Source of the DNA: Oleispira sp963933055
GTDB lineage: Bacteria; Pseudomonadota; Gammaproteobacteria; Pseudomonadales; Oceanobacteraceae
Direction: 5' to 3'
NCBI GenBank assembly: GCA_963933055.1
Contig: CAWVSY010000008.1
Location: 16,641 to 80,640, forward strand
Length of the DNA: 64,000 nt
Part shown: positions 10,093-19,476 of the stretch, piece by piece
How positions within the stretch are numbered: the stretch's first letter is position 1
How the letters are laid out: every line of letters starts with the position of its first letter
Made by a program: the position numbers and the translations under genes
The notes under the pieces: model-generated
Told to the model about the DNA's origin: nothing
Database searches by the model: none
What the model saw: only the letters and a program-made list of their open reading frames with translations

Positions 10093-10110
10093 ACTGTAGA
10101 TTTAACCAGT
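10093..10110 (-). promoter_or_regulatory. LexA (SOS) box of recA
   Basis: ACTG-N10-CAGT: CTG at 10094-10096, a ten-base AT-rich spacer and CAG at 10107-10109. This is an exact fit to the gammaproteobacterial CTG-N10-CAG operator with the extended outer A/T. It lies about 60 bp before the recA ATG, where it would block the promoter until RecA-stimulated LexA cleavage. Confidence 0.88.
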
Positions 10111-10363
10111 ATTTAAGCATAGCTTATTGAATTGGCCAAGTCATAAAATTGTTTTTCCATAACAAAAAACAATCAACTCCTCTACAAACCCCATGAATAG
10201 TGAATCTCAAAGTCACAAATATTTTTTTACTGGTCTGAATTTTAAGAAGACGAGACAATATATACAGTATTTTATCCAGTACTATTTCATTATCAATACA
10301 GTACTTTTTGGCATTAAATTTGTTTTTTGCAATACCTTTACTGAATACCATGACATAGATGCT

Positions 10364-10393
10364 TTGATCAATTGCCTCACAATCCCTTACAAT
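10364..10393 (+). promoter_or_regulatory. candidate sigma-70 promoter of mutS
   Basis: TTGATC (10364-10369) and TACAAT (10388-10393), separated by 18 bp and ending 40 bp before the mutS ATG. The -10 is one base from consensus. It was identified by eye only and no start site is known. Confidence 0.4.
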
Positions 10394-10433
10394 GCTGTTT
10401 TTTACTATTTAGATTTAGGGTTTCAGCGTAGAT

Positions 10434-13055
10434 ATGAGCAAAGCAGCAGCGACACATACACCCATGATGCAGCAATATTTTCGTCTAAAAGCTGAAATTC
10501 CAGACATCATGCTTTTTTATCGCATGGGCGATTTTTACGAGCTGTTTTACGATGATGCCCGCAATGCTTCTCGCTTATTAGACATTACTCTTACTGCACG
10601 TGGACACAGTGGTGGCGAGCCGATTCCTATGGCGGGCATTCCCTATCATGCCGCTGAAGGGTATATCGGCAAGCTCGTTCGCTTAGGTGTTTCGGTCGGC
10701 ATTGCCGAGCAAGTAGGTGATCCTGCCACGTCTAAAGGCCCCGTTGAGCGTAAAGTGGTTCGTGTTATTACGCCCGGTACATTAAGTGACGAAGCTTTCT
10801 TAGATGAACGTCGCGATAACTTATTAGTCGCGGTCAATAAGCAGAAGCAAAACAAACAAGATGTTTATGGCATAGCCATGTTAGACATCAGCTCTGGGCG
10901 CTTTGTTGTAATGGAAGTTAGCAGTGAAGATTCTTTATTGGCTGAACTTGAGCGCATCAAGCCTGCCGAGCTTTTATACAATGAAGATCATGCTTTTCCA
11001 GAAGCGTTAACCAACCGCCCTGGTGCTAAATCCCAGGCGCCTTGGCATTTTGAATCCGATACCGCATTTCGCTTATTAACCACACAATTAAAAACCAAAG
11101 ATTTGCGCGGCTTTGGCTGTGAGGATTTAGTTGTCGCCATTCAAGCTGCTGGTGCTCTGCTTCAATATGCCCAGGATACTCAACGCACCGGCTTGCCTCA
11201 TGTTCGTACGTTATTAATTGAGCAGCCAGACGATGCCATCATTATTGATCCCGCGAGTCGCAAAAACTTAGAGATCGATATTAATCAGCAAGGTGAGACG
11301 GAACATACTCTTGCCTGGGTAATGGATAGAACCGCTACGCCTATGGGCAGTCGTTTATTGCGCCGCTGGTTGAACCGCCCAATTCGTAATCACACTACGT
11401 TACAGCAACGCCAACAGCTGATTGCTGAGTCAATTGATGATTACCACTGGGAGCCTTTGCATCAGCAATTAAAGGGCATTGGTGATATTGAACGTATTTT
11501 ATCGCGTATTGCGCTTGGTTCTGCTCGTCCTCGAGACTTAGCGCGTTTGCGCGATGCCTTGGCGCGCTTGCCTGAGCTGCAAGATTTATTACAAAGCCTC
11601 ACGGCTGGTCGCGCCAAAGAATTATCGGCACTAATTAAACAGTATCCTGAATGGGTTACAGAGCTACAAAAAGCGATTATTGATAACCCCCCGGTAATTA
11701 TTCGCGATGGCGGTGTCATTGCTGAAGGCTATGATGAAGAGCTGGATGAACTGCGTGGCATTAGTAAAAACGCCGGTGATTATTTAATTGAAATTGAACA
11801 GCGTGAAAAAGAAAAAACGGGAATTTCAACGTTAAAAGTTGGATATAATCGCGTTCATGGCTACTTCATTGAAATCAGCAAGGCGCAATCTGAAGCGGCC
11901 CCTGTTGAATACGTTCGTCGTCAAACACTGAAAAATGCCGAACGCTTTATTACACCAGAATTAAAAGAATTTGAAGACAAAGCCCTCAGCGCGAAAAGCC
12001 GTTCTTTATCACGCGAGAAGCACTTATACGAACAATTAGTCGAACGCTTAGGGCAAGACCTCTTCAGTTTACAAGATACCGCTAGCGGCCTTGCTGAGCT
12101 GGATGTATTAATTAATCTCGCTGAACGCGCAAGCACTTTAAGGTTTACCGCACCTCAATTAGTTAATGAACGCGGTATTCATATTACGGGTGGTCGCCAT
12201 CCGGTTGTTGAAGAAATTATCGACGACCCGTTTGTCGCTAATGGCTTAGATCTTCAGCCACAGCAAAGCATGTTAATTATTACCGGTCCAAATATGGGGG
12301 GTAAATCGACCTACATGCGCCAGAATGCGTTAATTGTATTACTGGCGCATATTGGCAGCTATGTACCTGCAGACAGCGCTGTCATTGGTCCTATCGATAG
12401 AATTTTTACCCGCATGGGCTCAGCCGATGATTTGGCCGGTGGTCGTTCAACCTTTATGGTCGAAATGACTGAAACAGCCAATATTTTGCACAATGCAACA
12501 CCTAACAGCTTGGTATTAATGGATGAAGTTGGCCGTGGTACCAGTACCTTTGACGGCCTTTCACTCGCGTGGGCCGCAGCCGTGCATTTAGCGAAAGAAG
12601 TGCATGCACTCACGTTGTTTGCTACCCACTATTTTGAAATGACAACCTTGCCTGAGCAAATAGAGTCTGTGGTTAACGTTCATTTAACCGCAACCGAACA
12701 TGATGAACGCATTATCTTTTTGCATAATGTTGAGCCAGGCCCTGCAAGCCAGAGCTATGGTTTGCAAGTTGCTCAACTTGCGGGTGTGCCTAAAATTGTT
12801 ATTCAGCAAGCAAAAGAAAAGCTGCACTTATTAGAAAATGAAACCTTTGATGGCGAGAAGGCTATTGAACAAGCAAAAAACACCGTAGATGCTCCTAATA
12901 AACCCGTCGATAGCTCGATTAATCCGATGCAGTCGGATATGTTCTCGCAAGGACCTTCTGAGGTTGAAATTGCGATTGCTGCCATTTCAGCAGATGACTT
13001 AACACCTAAACAAGCATTGGATGAAATCTATCGTCTAAAATCTTTGCTAGGGTAA
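10434..13055 (+). CDS. mutS: DNA mismatch repair protein MutS
   Basis: Recognises mismatches and small loops and recruits MutL. The N-terminal mismatch-binding domain shows MQQYFRLKAEIPDIMLFYR followed by GDFYELF, where the Phe-x-Glu pair stacks on the mismatch. The lever and clamp domains follow. The ABC-type ATPase has Walker A GPNMGGKST at 618-626, then DEVGRGTSTFDGLSLAWA and a conserved ATHYFEMT. The C-terminal tail (SADDLTPKQALDEIYRLKSL) is the tetramerisation helix pair. Length (873 aa) is normal. The ribosome site is weak. It precedes fdxA, as in Pseudomonas. Confidence 0.97.
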   Translation: MSKAAATHTPMMQQYFRLKAEIPDIMLFYRMGDFYELFYDDARNASRLLDITLTARGHSGGEPIPMAGIPYHAAEGYIGKLVRLGVSVGIAEQVGDPATSKGPVERKVVRVITPGTLSDEAFLDERRDNLLVAVNKQKQNKQDVYGIAMLDISSGRFVVMEVSSEDSLLAELERIKPAELLYNEDHAFPEALTNRPGAKSQAPWHFESDTAFRLLTTQLKTKDLRGFGCEDLVVAIQAAGALLQYAQDTQRTGLPHVRTLLIEQPDDAIIIDPASRKNLEIDINQQGETEHTLAWVMDRTATPMGSRLLRRWLNRPIRNHTTLQQRQQLIAESIDDYHWEPLHQQLKGIGDIERILSRIALGSARPRDLARLRDALARLPELQDLLQSLTAGRAKELSALIKQYPEWVTELQKAIIDNPPVIIRDGGVIAEGYDEELDELRGISKNAGDYLIEIEQREKEKTGISTLKVGYNRVHGYFIEISKAQSEAAPVEYVRRQTLKNAERFITPELKEFEDKALSAKSRSLSREKHLYEQLVERLGQDLFSLQDTASGLAELDVLINLAERASTLRFTAPQLVNERGIHITGGRHPVVEEIIDDPFVANGLDLQPQQSMLIITGPNMGGKSTYMRQNALIVLLAHIGSYVPADSAVIGPIDRIFTRMGSADDLAGGRSTFMVEMTETANILHNATPNSLVLMDEVGRGTSTFDGLSLAWAAAVHLAKEVHALTLFATHYFEMTTLPEQIESVVNVHLTATEHDERIIFLHNVEPGPASQSYGLQVAQLAGVPKIVIQQAKEKLHLLENETFDGEKAIEQAKNTVDAPNKPVDSSINPMQSDMFSQGPSEVEIAIAAISADDLTPKQALDEIYRLKSLLG

Positions 13056-13092
13056 ATATTTAGGCCATTGCAATGCCAGCTCATACGCCAAT

Positions 13093-13108
13093 ATGCAATT
13101 AATTGCAT
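13093..13108. repeat. 16-bp perfect palindrome before fdxA
   Basis: ATGCAATT followed directly by its complement AATTGCAT, about 120 bp before the fdxA start and 38 bp after mutS. There is no T-run, so it is not a normal terminator. A dimeric regulator site for fdxA is possible but unproven. Confidence 0.5.
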
Positions 13109-13229
13109 ACTGGTATTGCATTATGATATAAGTTTATTCAATTTATAACCTTGCGGTATTAGCCAGCCATCACTAGAATGGCGCAACCGTGATGGGCATA
13201 GACCCGATGAGATGAGGAGATAGACTGCA

Positions 13230-13559
13230 ATGACATTTGTAGTAGGTGATAATTGTATTAAGTGTAAGCACACAGACTGTGTCGAAGTATGCCCAGTAGA
13301 TTGTTTCTACGAAGGCCCTAACTTCTTAGTTATTGACCCAGATGAGTGTATTGATTGCGCGTTATGTGAGCCTGAGTGTCCAGCACAAGCCATTTTCTCT
13401 GAAGATGAAGTACCTGCTGACCAACAACAGTTCATCGAATTAAACGCTGAGTTATCTGAGACGTGGCGTGATAACAACATCACTGAAATGAAAGACGCTC
13501 CTGCTGATGCAGAAGAGTGGGATGGCGTTCCAAATAAATTACAGTACCTAGAACGTTGA
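13230..13559 (+). CDS. fdxA: 7Fe ferredoxin FdxA
   Basis: A small electron carrier with one 3Fe-4S and one 4Fe-4S cluster. Cysteines occur at 9, 12, 17, 21, 25, 40, 43, 46 and 50. By comparison with Azotobacter FdI-type proteins, 9/17/50 should bind the 3Fe cluster and 21/40/43/46 the 4Fe cluster. The C-terminal extension of about 50 residues (LSETWRDNNITEMKDAPADA) is typical of this subgroup. A strong GAGGAG site precedes the ATG. Its position directly after mutS is conserved in Pseudomonas relatives. The in vivo partner is not established. Confidence 0.95.
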   Translation: MTFVVGDNCIKCKHTDCVEVCPVDCFYEGPNFLVIDPDECIDCALCEPECPAQAIFSEDEVPADQQQFIELNAELSETWRDNNITEMKDAPADAEEWDGVPNKLQYLER

Positions 13560-13569
13560 TTTAGCGCAT

Positions 13570-13598
13570 AAAAAAAGGGCTACTCCTGTAGCCCCTTT
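13570..13598. terminator. hairpin between convergent fdxA and rpoS
   Basis: GGGCTAC (13577-13583), loop TCCT, GTAGCCC (13588-13594). On the minus strand seven Ts follow the stem directly, a good stop for rpoS transcripts. On the plus strand only CTTT follows, so it ends fdxA less well. Confidence 0.75.
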
Positions 13599-13773
13599 AG
13601 CACCCTAACATCCTTTGCATCCTACATAGACAACCTTGTCCAGTTCCTTCCATTTTTGCCACCTTGGCGACCAACTCCCTGTTAGTCTATAACTCAATAT
13701 TGATCATCTTGTGCGATTACTTAGCCACGTTGACTATAGCGGGTAAATATTTCAATTTAATGACAATTATTTA

Positions 13774-14757
13774 TTAAGCATCGCCAAAAATAGTACTGGC
13801 ATTCAATCCTTGGCTTTCCATAATTTCACGCAAACGCTTTAAGGCTTCTACTTGAATTTGACGAACACGTTCACGAGTCAAACCAATTTCACGACCTACT
13901 TCTTCCAAAGTACTGGTTTCATAGCCTCTTAGGCCAAAGCGACGGGAAACGACTTCACGCTGCTTCTCAGTTAACTCATCAAGCCAGTCTGAAAGACTGC
14001 CAGTAATGTCATTGTTCTGAAGTGTTGTACAAGGATCGGCGCTACGATCATCTGCAACGGTATCTAACAAGCATTTGTCGGAGTTTGGACCCAATGGTGT
14101 ATCAACCGAGGTTACACGCTCATTAAGCGCTAGCATGCGCTTCACGTCAGCGACAGGACGCTCTAATAAATCGGCAATTTCTTCTGGTGAAGGTTCATGG
14201 TCTAACTTTTGTGCTAATTCACGGGCAGCGCGCAAATAAACGTTTAATTCTTTCACAACATGAATCGGTAAGCGGATTGTACGAGTTTGATTCATGATTG
14301 CACGTTCGATGGTCTGGCGGATCCACCAAGTCGCATAAGTCGAAAAGCGGAAGCCACGCTCTGGATCGAATTTTTCTACTGCTCGAATAAGGCCTAAGTT
14401 ACCTTCTTCAATCAAATCTAAAAGGGATAAACCACGGTTTACATAACGACGGGAAATTTTTACAACTAAGCGTAAGTTACTTTCGATCATACGCTTACGG
14501 CCTTTCTCATCTCCCTTACGAGCTAGGCGAGCAAAGTGTACTTCTTCTTCTGGGGAGAGTAATGGCGAAAAGCCAATTTCATTTAAATAAAGTTGTGTCG
14601 CATCTAAGGCTTTGGCTGAACTCGGCTCGGCAATAAATCGCTCTTGTGGTGCCTTACTCGTTCGCTCTACTGACGCTTTGGTTTTCTGTGCTTCTACCGG
14701 TGCTTCGATTACTACATCATCGAAAACCTCTGCGCTGATTTTTTGTTGAGCTGCCAT
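13774..14757 (-). CDS. rpoS: RNA polymerase sigma factor RpoS
   Basis: Stationary-phase and general-stress sigma factor. Region 1.2/2 contains DATQLYLNEIGFSPLLSPEE and the near-invariant FDPERGFRFSTYATWWIRQT (about 148-168). Region 4 ends with EVGREIGLTRERVRQIQVEA, the helix-turn-helix for the -35 element. The 327-aa length and the position directly downstream of nlpD identify RpoS rather than RpoD. GGCGGGA precedes the ATG. A promoter inside nlpD, as in E. coli, is likely but not shown here. Confidence 0.96.
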   Translation of the reverse strand: MAAQQKISAEVFDDVVIEAPVEAQKTKASVERTSKAPQERFIAEPSSAKALDATQLYLNEIGFSPLLSPEEEVHFARLARKGDEKGRKRMIESNLRLVVKISRRYVNRGLSLLDLIEEGNLGLIRAVEKFDPERGFRFSTYATWWIRQTIERAIMNQTRTIRLPIHVVKELNVYLRAARELAQKLDHEPSPEEIADLLERPVADVKRMLALNERVTSVDTPLGPNSDKCLLDTVADDRSADPCTTLQNNDITGSLSDWLDELTEKQREVVSRRFGLRGYETSTLEEVGREIGLTRERVRQIQVEALKRLREIMESQGLNASTIFGDA

Positions 14758-14848
14758 GTGTCGTCCCGCCTTTTTTTCGTTCTTGTTGTTCCTGATTACT
14801 ATTCAGGTTTCATACCAGAACGCTTAGTTAAACATTAACCTCCTCCAG

Positions 14849-15652
14849 TCACCTTTTCGGCAAAAATTGGAGGGGGTCTACTGGTCTGCCATTTCGACGG
14901 ATTTCAAAATGAAGTTTCACTTTATCCGTTCCAGTAGATCCTATTTCGGCAATAATCTGTCCCGCTTTAATTTTTTCTTTCTCGCGAACCAGAATGCGGC
15001 TTGTATGGGCGTATGCACTGAGGAATTGCGCATCGTGTTTTATGATCACCAAATTGCCATAACCACGAAGGCCTCTTCCTGCATAAACGACCGTCCCTGC
15101 CGCAGCTGCATTTACAGATTCCCCTTTTTTTCCGGCGATATCAATACCCTTGTTTTTCTTGTTTCTGGTTGAAAAACGCTCAATAACCCTACCTTTTGCA
15201 GGCCAACTCCACCCTGCTTTTGTCTCTAATTCTTGGTTGCTTGGCGTAATTGGTCTAGCGGTTTTCGCATAGCTAACAGGCTTTTTTCTCTTAACAGGTG
15301 TTTTCGACGTTTTTCCGACACTACCTACTTTAGTCGTATGCTTTTTCGCCAGACGATTGGAGATGTCAATTTTCTGTCCAGCATAGATGGTATAGGGTCT
15401 TGGAATGGAGTTAGCATTCGCTAACTTGTGGTAATCCCAACCATATGTCCAAGCAATAGAGAACAAGGTGTCACCTTTTTCCACTACATGGAAAGACGTC
15501 GACTTTTTGCTTTTACTGAACTTCTCTTCAGTTGAGATGAATTCTCGACTGCTAATGCAACCTGTCATACATACCATAAGCAGAATGACTGAAGTCATAA
15601 TCACAGTGGATAAAAGCCTATTTCTATCGCTATTTTTTTGACACATGAACAT
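14849..15652 (-). CDS. nlpD: NlpD-like lipoprotein, LysM plus degenerate M23 domain
   Basis: An outer-membrane lipoprotein that activates the amidase AmiC at septation. A hydrophobic stretch ends in the lipobox MTGC (Cys about 29). A LysM module follows (VVEKGDTLFSIAWTYGWDYH to YAGQKIDI), then a basic linker and a LytM/M23 fold (GIDIAGKKGESVNAAAAGTV to LHFEIRRNGRPVDP). The first zinc-ligand His of active M23 enzymes is replaced: the sequence reads N-K-G-I-D. This fits a non-catalytic activator. The ATG at 15652 (or 15646) gives a normal lipoprotein signal; the frame stays open to 15745 but would bury the signal. Confidence 0.9.
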   Translation of the reverse strand: MFMCQKNSDRNRLLSTVIMTSVILLMVCMTGCISSREFISTEEKFSKSKKSTSFHVVEKGDTLFSIAWTYGWDYHKLANANSIPRPYTIYAGQKIDISNRLAKKHTTKVGSVGKTSKTPVKRKKPVSYAKTARPITPSNQELETKAGWSWPAKGRVIERFSTRNKKNKGIDIAGKKGESVNAAAAGTVVYAGRGLRGYGNLVIIKHDAQFLSAYAHTSRILVREKEKIKAGQIIAEIGSTGTDKVKLHFEIRRNGRPVDPLQFLPKR

Positions 15653-15828
15653 GATAGCTTTACGCCTTTTACAATAGTCTATAGTTTCCAAAAAAAAGGT
15701 AATAAAAAAAGCACTATGTATTTCTAATTGATCTATAAATAACACATAAAAAATGCTTTTATTTTAACTACTACCTTTTATTTTCTAAATTAGCCTCTAG
15801 AAAGAGGAATAGGCTTGCCGCCAAGAGC

Positions 15829-16743
15829 CTATCGTTTTCCTTCGCTGTCATGTGAGGAAAACTTTTCAAGCAAGATAACACAAGCAAAACCTATAAGAGC
15901 CAGCACCAATGCGGGCATTATTTGATCGCCATTTAACCAATCAGGTAAGCGATTTAGCTGTTCAAAAGGCACTTCTACCCCTTTACTATTCAAACGATAG
16001 CTAATCGTTTCTTTCCAGGGCCAGACTTTTAGCAGAGCTCCCAGCATAAAACCCGTCAATAAACTGAACATAAGATCTTGATAATGATGCAGTAACCAGC
16101 TTAGTAAACGCGAGAAAAGCATTAAACCTAATACCGCGCCTAGTGCAAATATCAGCATAATATCCAATTGAAAGCCTTTTACGGCGGCTAAAACGGGGGC
16201 ATACAACCCCATTAACAATAAGATAAAGCTGCCTGATATACCGGGCAAGATCATCGCACAGATGGCAATACTGCCAGCAATAAAGATATTGAGGTAACTC
16301 GCTTCAATGCTAGTTGGGCTAGCAATACTGATAATAGCGGCTATCAGTGCGCCGACGAAGAGAGCCATGAAGGTTGTCGGCTGCCAGTGTTTAATTTGCT
16401 TTGCCATGTGCAAACTCGACGCCAGAATTAAGCCAAAGAAGAACGACCATAATAAGACGGCATGCTGATCTAGCAGATAATGAATGACTTTGGCTAAGGT
16501 TAAAATTGCCGTTAATATGCCAGCAAGCAAGGTAACTAAGAAAGTCCCATTAATCGCTTTCCAAGCGGCTTTTGGTCCCTGTTTAAATAAGATAATTAAT
16601 GCTTGTAGATTCACCGCTTTGATAGAGTCTAAAAGCTCCGTATAAATGCCCGTAATAAAGGCGATTGTTCCACCTGATACACCAGGCACAACGTCGGCAC
16701 TGCCCATCGCAATGCCTTTTAAATACAACCACAAATGCTTCAC
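15829..16743 (-). CDS. popT: DUF368 membrane protein, PopT-type undecaprenyl-phosphate translocase
   Basis: A polytopic protein of 304 residues with roughly eight to ten hydrophobic segments. The family signature GSADVVPGVSGGTIAFITG is at the N-terminus, with a second P-G-x-S-G motif (ILPGISGSFILLLMG) mid-protein. DUF368 members (PopT) have been shown to return undecaprenyl phosphate across the inner membrane for cell-wall synthesis. The start is GTG at 16743, with AGGG about eight bases upstream. It sits between nlpD and pcm, breaking the usual pcm-nlpD adjacency but keeping the envelope theme. The exact function here is inferred from the family. Confidence 0.85.
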   Translation of the reverse strand: MKHLWLYLKGIAMGSADVVPGVSGGTIAFITGIYTELLDSIKAVNLQALIILFKQGPKAAWKAINGTFLVTLLAGILTAILTLAKVIHYLLDQHAVLLWSFFFGLILASSLHMAKQIKHWQPTTFMALFVGALIAAIISIASPTSIEASYLNIFIAGSIAICAMILPGISGSFILLLMGLYAPVLAAVKGFQLDIMLIFALGAVLGLMLFSRLLSWLLHHYQDLMFSLLTGFMLGALLKVWPWKETISYRLNSKGVEVPFEQLNRLPDWLNGDQIMPALVLALIGFACVILLEKFSSHDSEGKR

Positions 16744-16825
16744 TCGACTTCCCTTCTATTACTCATTATTCATTTTTAATTCGTGTAAATTCAGCGTTTC
16801 TATTTTTTACGTAGATTTTATCGCT

Positions 16826-16855
16826 AAAAAAAAACCTGCTGGAGCAGGCTTTCAA
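16826..16855 (-). terminator. intrinsic terminator after pcm
   Basis: On the minus strand CCTGC, loop TCCA, GCAGG is followed by about ten Ts. It lies 31 bp past the pcm stop and closes the ispF-truD-surE-pcm transcription unit. Confidence 0.85.
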
Positions 16856-16885
16856 AGATGTATTAACGCGTGTGCGTACTATTAG

Positions 16886-17551
16886 TTAAGCGTTTTTGAT
16901 ACCCGCTAAAAACGGTACAAAGTTGACTTCTTCTAAGGTCTTGCGCTGCCAGTGGTCGCCATTTCGGGTGACGAGTACAAGCGCTTGTTTATCTCCGCCA
17001 ACGGGCAATATCATGCGCCCACCCTCGGCCATTTGGTCTAATAATCCTTGTGGAATATCTTCCGGAGCAGCGGCAGCAATAATTCCGTCATAAGGCCCGC
17101 ATTGCTGCCAGCCCCAATGACCATCGGATAATTTAAACTTCACGTTATGCAGCTTTAACTGACGAATACGAGCACGTGCTTTATTAAAGAGAGGCTCGAT
17201 GCGCTCTACACTATAAAGTTTCTTAACCAGTGGCGCTAATATAGCCGTTTGGTAGCCTGAGCCTGTACCAATTTCTAGCACGTTTTCTAAAGGACCTTGG
17301 GCTAATAGCAGCTCCGTCATTTTCGCGACGATATAAGGCTGACTTATTGTTTGGCCATTACCAATCGGCAGTGAGCTATCTTCGTAGGCTCTATGAGCAA
17401 GTGCTTCATCAATAAATAGATGGCGTGGTGTTGATGCAATCACATCCAATACTTGTTGATTTTCAATGCCGCGATCTCGCAAACGTTGTACTAATCGATT
17501 GCGGGTTCTTTGAGAGGTCATCCCAATTCCGGCTAATTGTTGCTCATCCAC
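16886..17551 (-). CDS. pcm: protein-L-isoaspartate O-methyltransferase
   Basis: Repairs isoaspartyl residues in aged proteins using S-adenosylmethionine. SAM motif I is VLEIGTGSGYQ (91-101), preceded by the family segment LPIGNGQTISQPYIVAKMTE. YDGIIAAAAPEDIPQGLLDQ and GGRMILPVG follow. The length (221 aa) is usual. The start is GTG at 17551, with AAAGGA seven bases upstream. It follows surE by 62 bp, the classic surE-pcm stress-survival pairing. Confidence 0.96.
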   Translation of the reverse strand: MDEQQLAGIGMTSQRTRNRLVQRLRDRGIENQQVLDVIASTPRHLFIDEALAHRAYEDSSLPIGNGQTISQPYIVAKMTELLLAQGPLENVLEIGTGSGYQTAILAPLVKKLYSVERIEPLFNKARARIRQLKLHNVKFKLSDGHWGWQQCGPYDGIIAAAAPEDIPQGLLDQMAEGGRMILPVGGDKQALVLVTRNGDHWQRKTLEEVNFVPFLAGIKNA

Positions 17552-17613
17552 ACTAGGATCCTTTCTACTTTCACTAAGTCTAGCTACTTATCTAGCGGCT
17601 TGATCATTATTCG

Positions 17614-18363
17614 TTAGATACTTATAAGTTGAGATAAGCATTCTAAAGCATTTCCATGGGTCATATCCGCCTGGATTGGCGTGATACTGACTTTTCCTTG
17701 CTCAATCGCATAGAAGTCAGTGCCTTCTCCAGCATCTGCTCCCTCTCCTGCCGCTGAAATCCAATAGCATTCTTTTCCACGTGGATTAGTGGTTAATACG
17801 GGATTGTCAGAACGCTCTCGATGCCCTAAGCGCGTAATCTCAATGCCTTTCAATTCCTCGTAAGGAACATCGGGTACATTAATATTAATAATGGTTCGCG
17901 CAGGTAGAGATAATGCTTCAATTTTAGGCAGCAAATCAATCAATACTTTTGCCGCGGTTATAAAATGTTTTTTACCGACTAATGAGACGGCAATCGGCGC
18001 TTTGTCTAAGAAACGCCCTTCCATTGCCGCGGCGACTGTTCCTGAATAAATAACATCGTCACCCAAGTTAGCTCCTGAGTTTATTCCAGCAATCACTCGT
18101 TCTAAAGCATATTCTTCACCACGATAGAGCGCATTCAAACCTAAATGGACACAGTCTGTGGGGGTACCGTTAATGGCAATAAAGCCATTGTCTAAATACA
18201 GTGGATGCAATGGGCGATCGAGAGTTAATGAATTCGATACGCCACTTCGATCTCTATCCGGTGCGATAACGTGATGTTTATAACCCGCCTCCGTTAAGGA
18301 TTGAGCTAGTTGAGCAAGTCCTGGTGCATGCGCCCCATCGTCATTTGATAATAGGAAAGCCAT
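17614..18363 (-). CDS. surE: 5'/3'-nucleotidase SurE
   Basis: Metal-dependent nucleoside-monophosphate phosphatase and exopolyphosphatase linked to stationary-phase survival. The N-terminus LLSNDDGAHAPGLAQLAQ gives the Asp-Asp metal pair at 8-9. INGTPTDCVHLGL and INSGANLGDDVIYSGTVAAA are the other active-site segments. Its ATG shares a base with the truD stop (TAATG), so translation is probably coupled. Confidence 0.96.
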   Translation of the reverse strand: MAFLLSNDDGAHAPGLAQLAQSLTEAGYKHHVIAPDRDRSGVSNSLTLDRPLHPLYLDNGFIAINGTPTDCVHLGLNALYRGEEYALERVIAGINSGANLGDDVIYSGTVAAAMEGRFLDKAPIAVSLVGKKHFITAAKVLIDLLPKIEALSLPARTIININVPDVPYEELKGIEITRLGHRERSDNPVLTTNPRGKECYWISAAGEGADAGEGTDFYAIEQGKVSITPIQADMTHGNALECLSQLISI

Positions 18364-19466
18364 TATTTATCACCTTCTTTGTTATCAGCAATACTTTCAC
18401 TGCCATTATAAACAAAGGGTTTCTCTTCAAACTTGCCTTCGAAGCGATCCGGTTCTTCTACGGCTATAAATTCTTGCAATACGGACGTTGCATAGTGGCC
18501 AGAAGCAAGTGCAAAGCTGATATTTAAATCGTTATTCTCAAGCCATTGCCATTGCATATTTTCAATATTAGAAACAATATCGCGGCGCTCTTGGTTTAGG
18601 CCGGCGTGCTCCATACCATCACACAACTCATGGTGCGGGCCTGAAATTGTTTTTTCGAGCTGCAGTGTTTCATCTTTAGACGTTAAACGACCACGGCCCC
18701 ACATAGGCGCGGTTGCATATTCGGCGGTTTGAGTTTCGTTTCCTTTAACATCAACATCACCGGTTAATGATTTTCCCCATAGGCCTTGTGCAATTCGCGC
18801 TGCGACAACTTCGTTAAAGATATAAGAACGAGCCGCTGACAGATACATACTTTTCTTTTGACGATTTTTTTCACGACGCTGTCCGGTAAGCATCGCGAGT
18901 GCTTGATCCATATTACCGCCACCACGACCAAAACGTTGCAAACCAAAATAGTTAGGCACGCCATTTTTTTTAATGGCTTGTAGATTATTTTCTATAGCCG
19001 CTTTTAAGGTTTCGATAGATGCTTCTTGAGACTCAATTGCTTCTTCGGATTTAAGATCGCGCAAAACGATATTAAAGCGATTGCCAACAAGATCTCCACG
19101 GCGTAATTTTTTGCTATGACGAGTTTGGGTAAGGATTTCGATATCTTCGTCAGGAAAAGGACGCGCTTCTAGTGCCATTTCAACTTTAGGAGCGTAGATA
19201 CTGAACCATTGCGTAGTGACGGCGTAGCGATCTTTTTGCCCTGCATAGCTTACGTCGTTTTCTTTCACGCCAAATTTTTCGGATAATAAACGCGCGACCC
19301 AATGGGTATTTACTTCACGTTTTTTAATGTGAAGGTAAATGTGTTCGCCTTCACCCGCGGGAATCATCAGCGGAATTTCATCAACCTGAAAGTCTTCTGG
19401 GTTAAGTTTTAAAATGCCTTTTGCATTTGTTTCAGGGTAGGCTTTTGGCCAATCAAAATTCCACAT
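18363..19466 (-). CDS. truD: tRNA pseudouridine(13) synthase TruD
   Basis: Isomerises U13 in tRNA-Glu. The catalytic Asp is D79 in YAGQKDRYAV. Further family motifs are PNYFGLQRFGRGGGNM and the opening GILKLNPEDFQVDEIP. The central TRUD insertion domain and the C-terminal RRDIVSNIENMQW to ALASGHYATSVLQEF segment are present. Length (367 aa) is normal. It begins 10 nt after ispF and overlaps surE by one base. Confidence 0.96.
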   Translation of the reverse strand: MWNFDWPKAYPETNAKGILKLNPEDFQVDEIPLMIPAGEGEHIYLHIKKREVNTHWVARLLSEKFGVKENDVSYAGQKDRYAVTTQWFSIYAPKVEMALEARPFPDEDIEILTQTRHSKKLRRGDLVGNRFNIVLRDLKSEEAIESQEASIETLKAAIENNLQAIKKNGVPNYFGLQRFGRGGGNMDQALAMLTGQRREKNRQKKSMYLSAARSYIFNEVVAARIAQGLWGKSLTGDVDVKGNETQTAEYATAPMWGRGRLTSKDETLQLEKTISGPHHELCDGMEHAGLNQERRDIVSNIENMQWQWLENNDLNISFALASGHYATSVLQEFIAVEEPDRFEGKFEEKPFVYNGSESIADNKEGDK

Positions 19467-19476
19467 TATATTTTCT

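Larger units (their letters stand above)
10035..10433. other. recA-mutS divergent intergenic region
   Basis: About 400 bp, strongly AT-rich, holding the recA control region (LexA box at 10093-10110) and, toward mutS, a plausible sigma-70 promoter. An open frame of about 100 codons crosses it on the plus strand into mutS (10193-10495), but its composition (many I/F/Y/N) and its overlap with mutS in another frame argue against a real gene. Confidence 0.7.

Noticed and set aside
10193..10495. 100-codon open frame between recA and mutS
   Set aside because: AT-driven composition, no ribosome site, and its end overlaps mutS in another frame.
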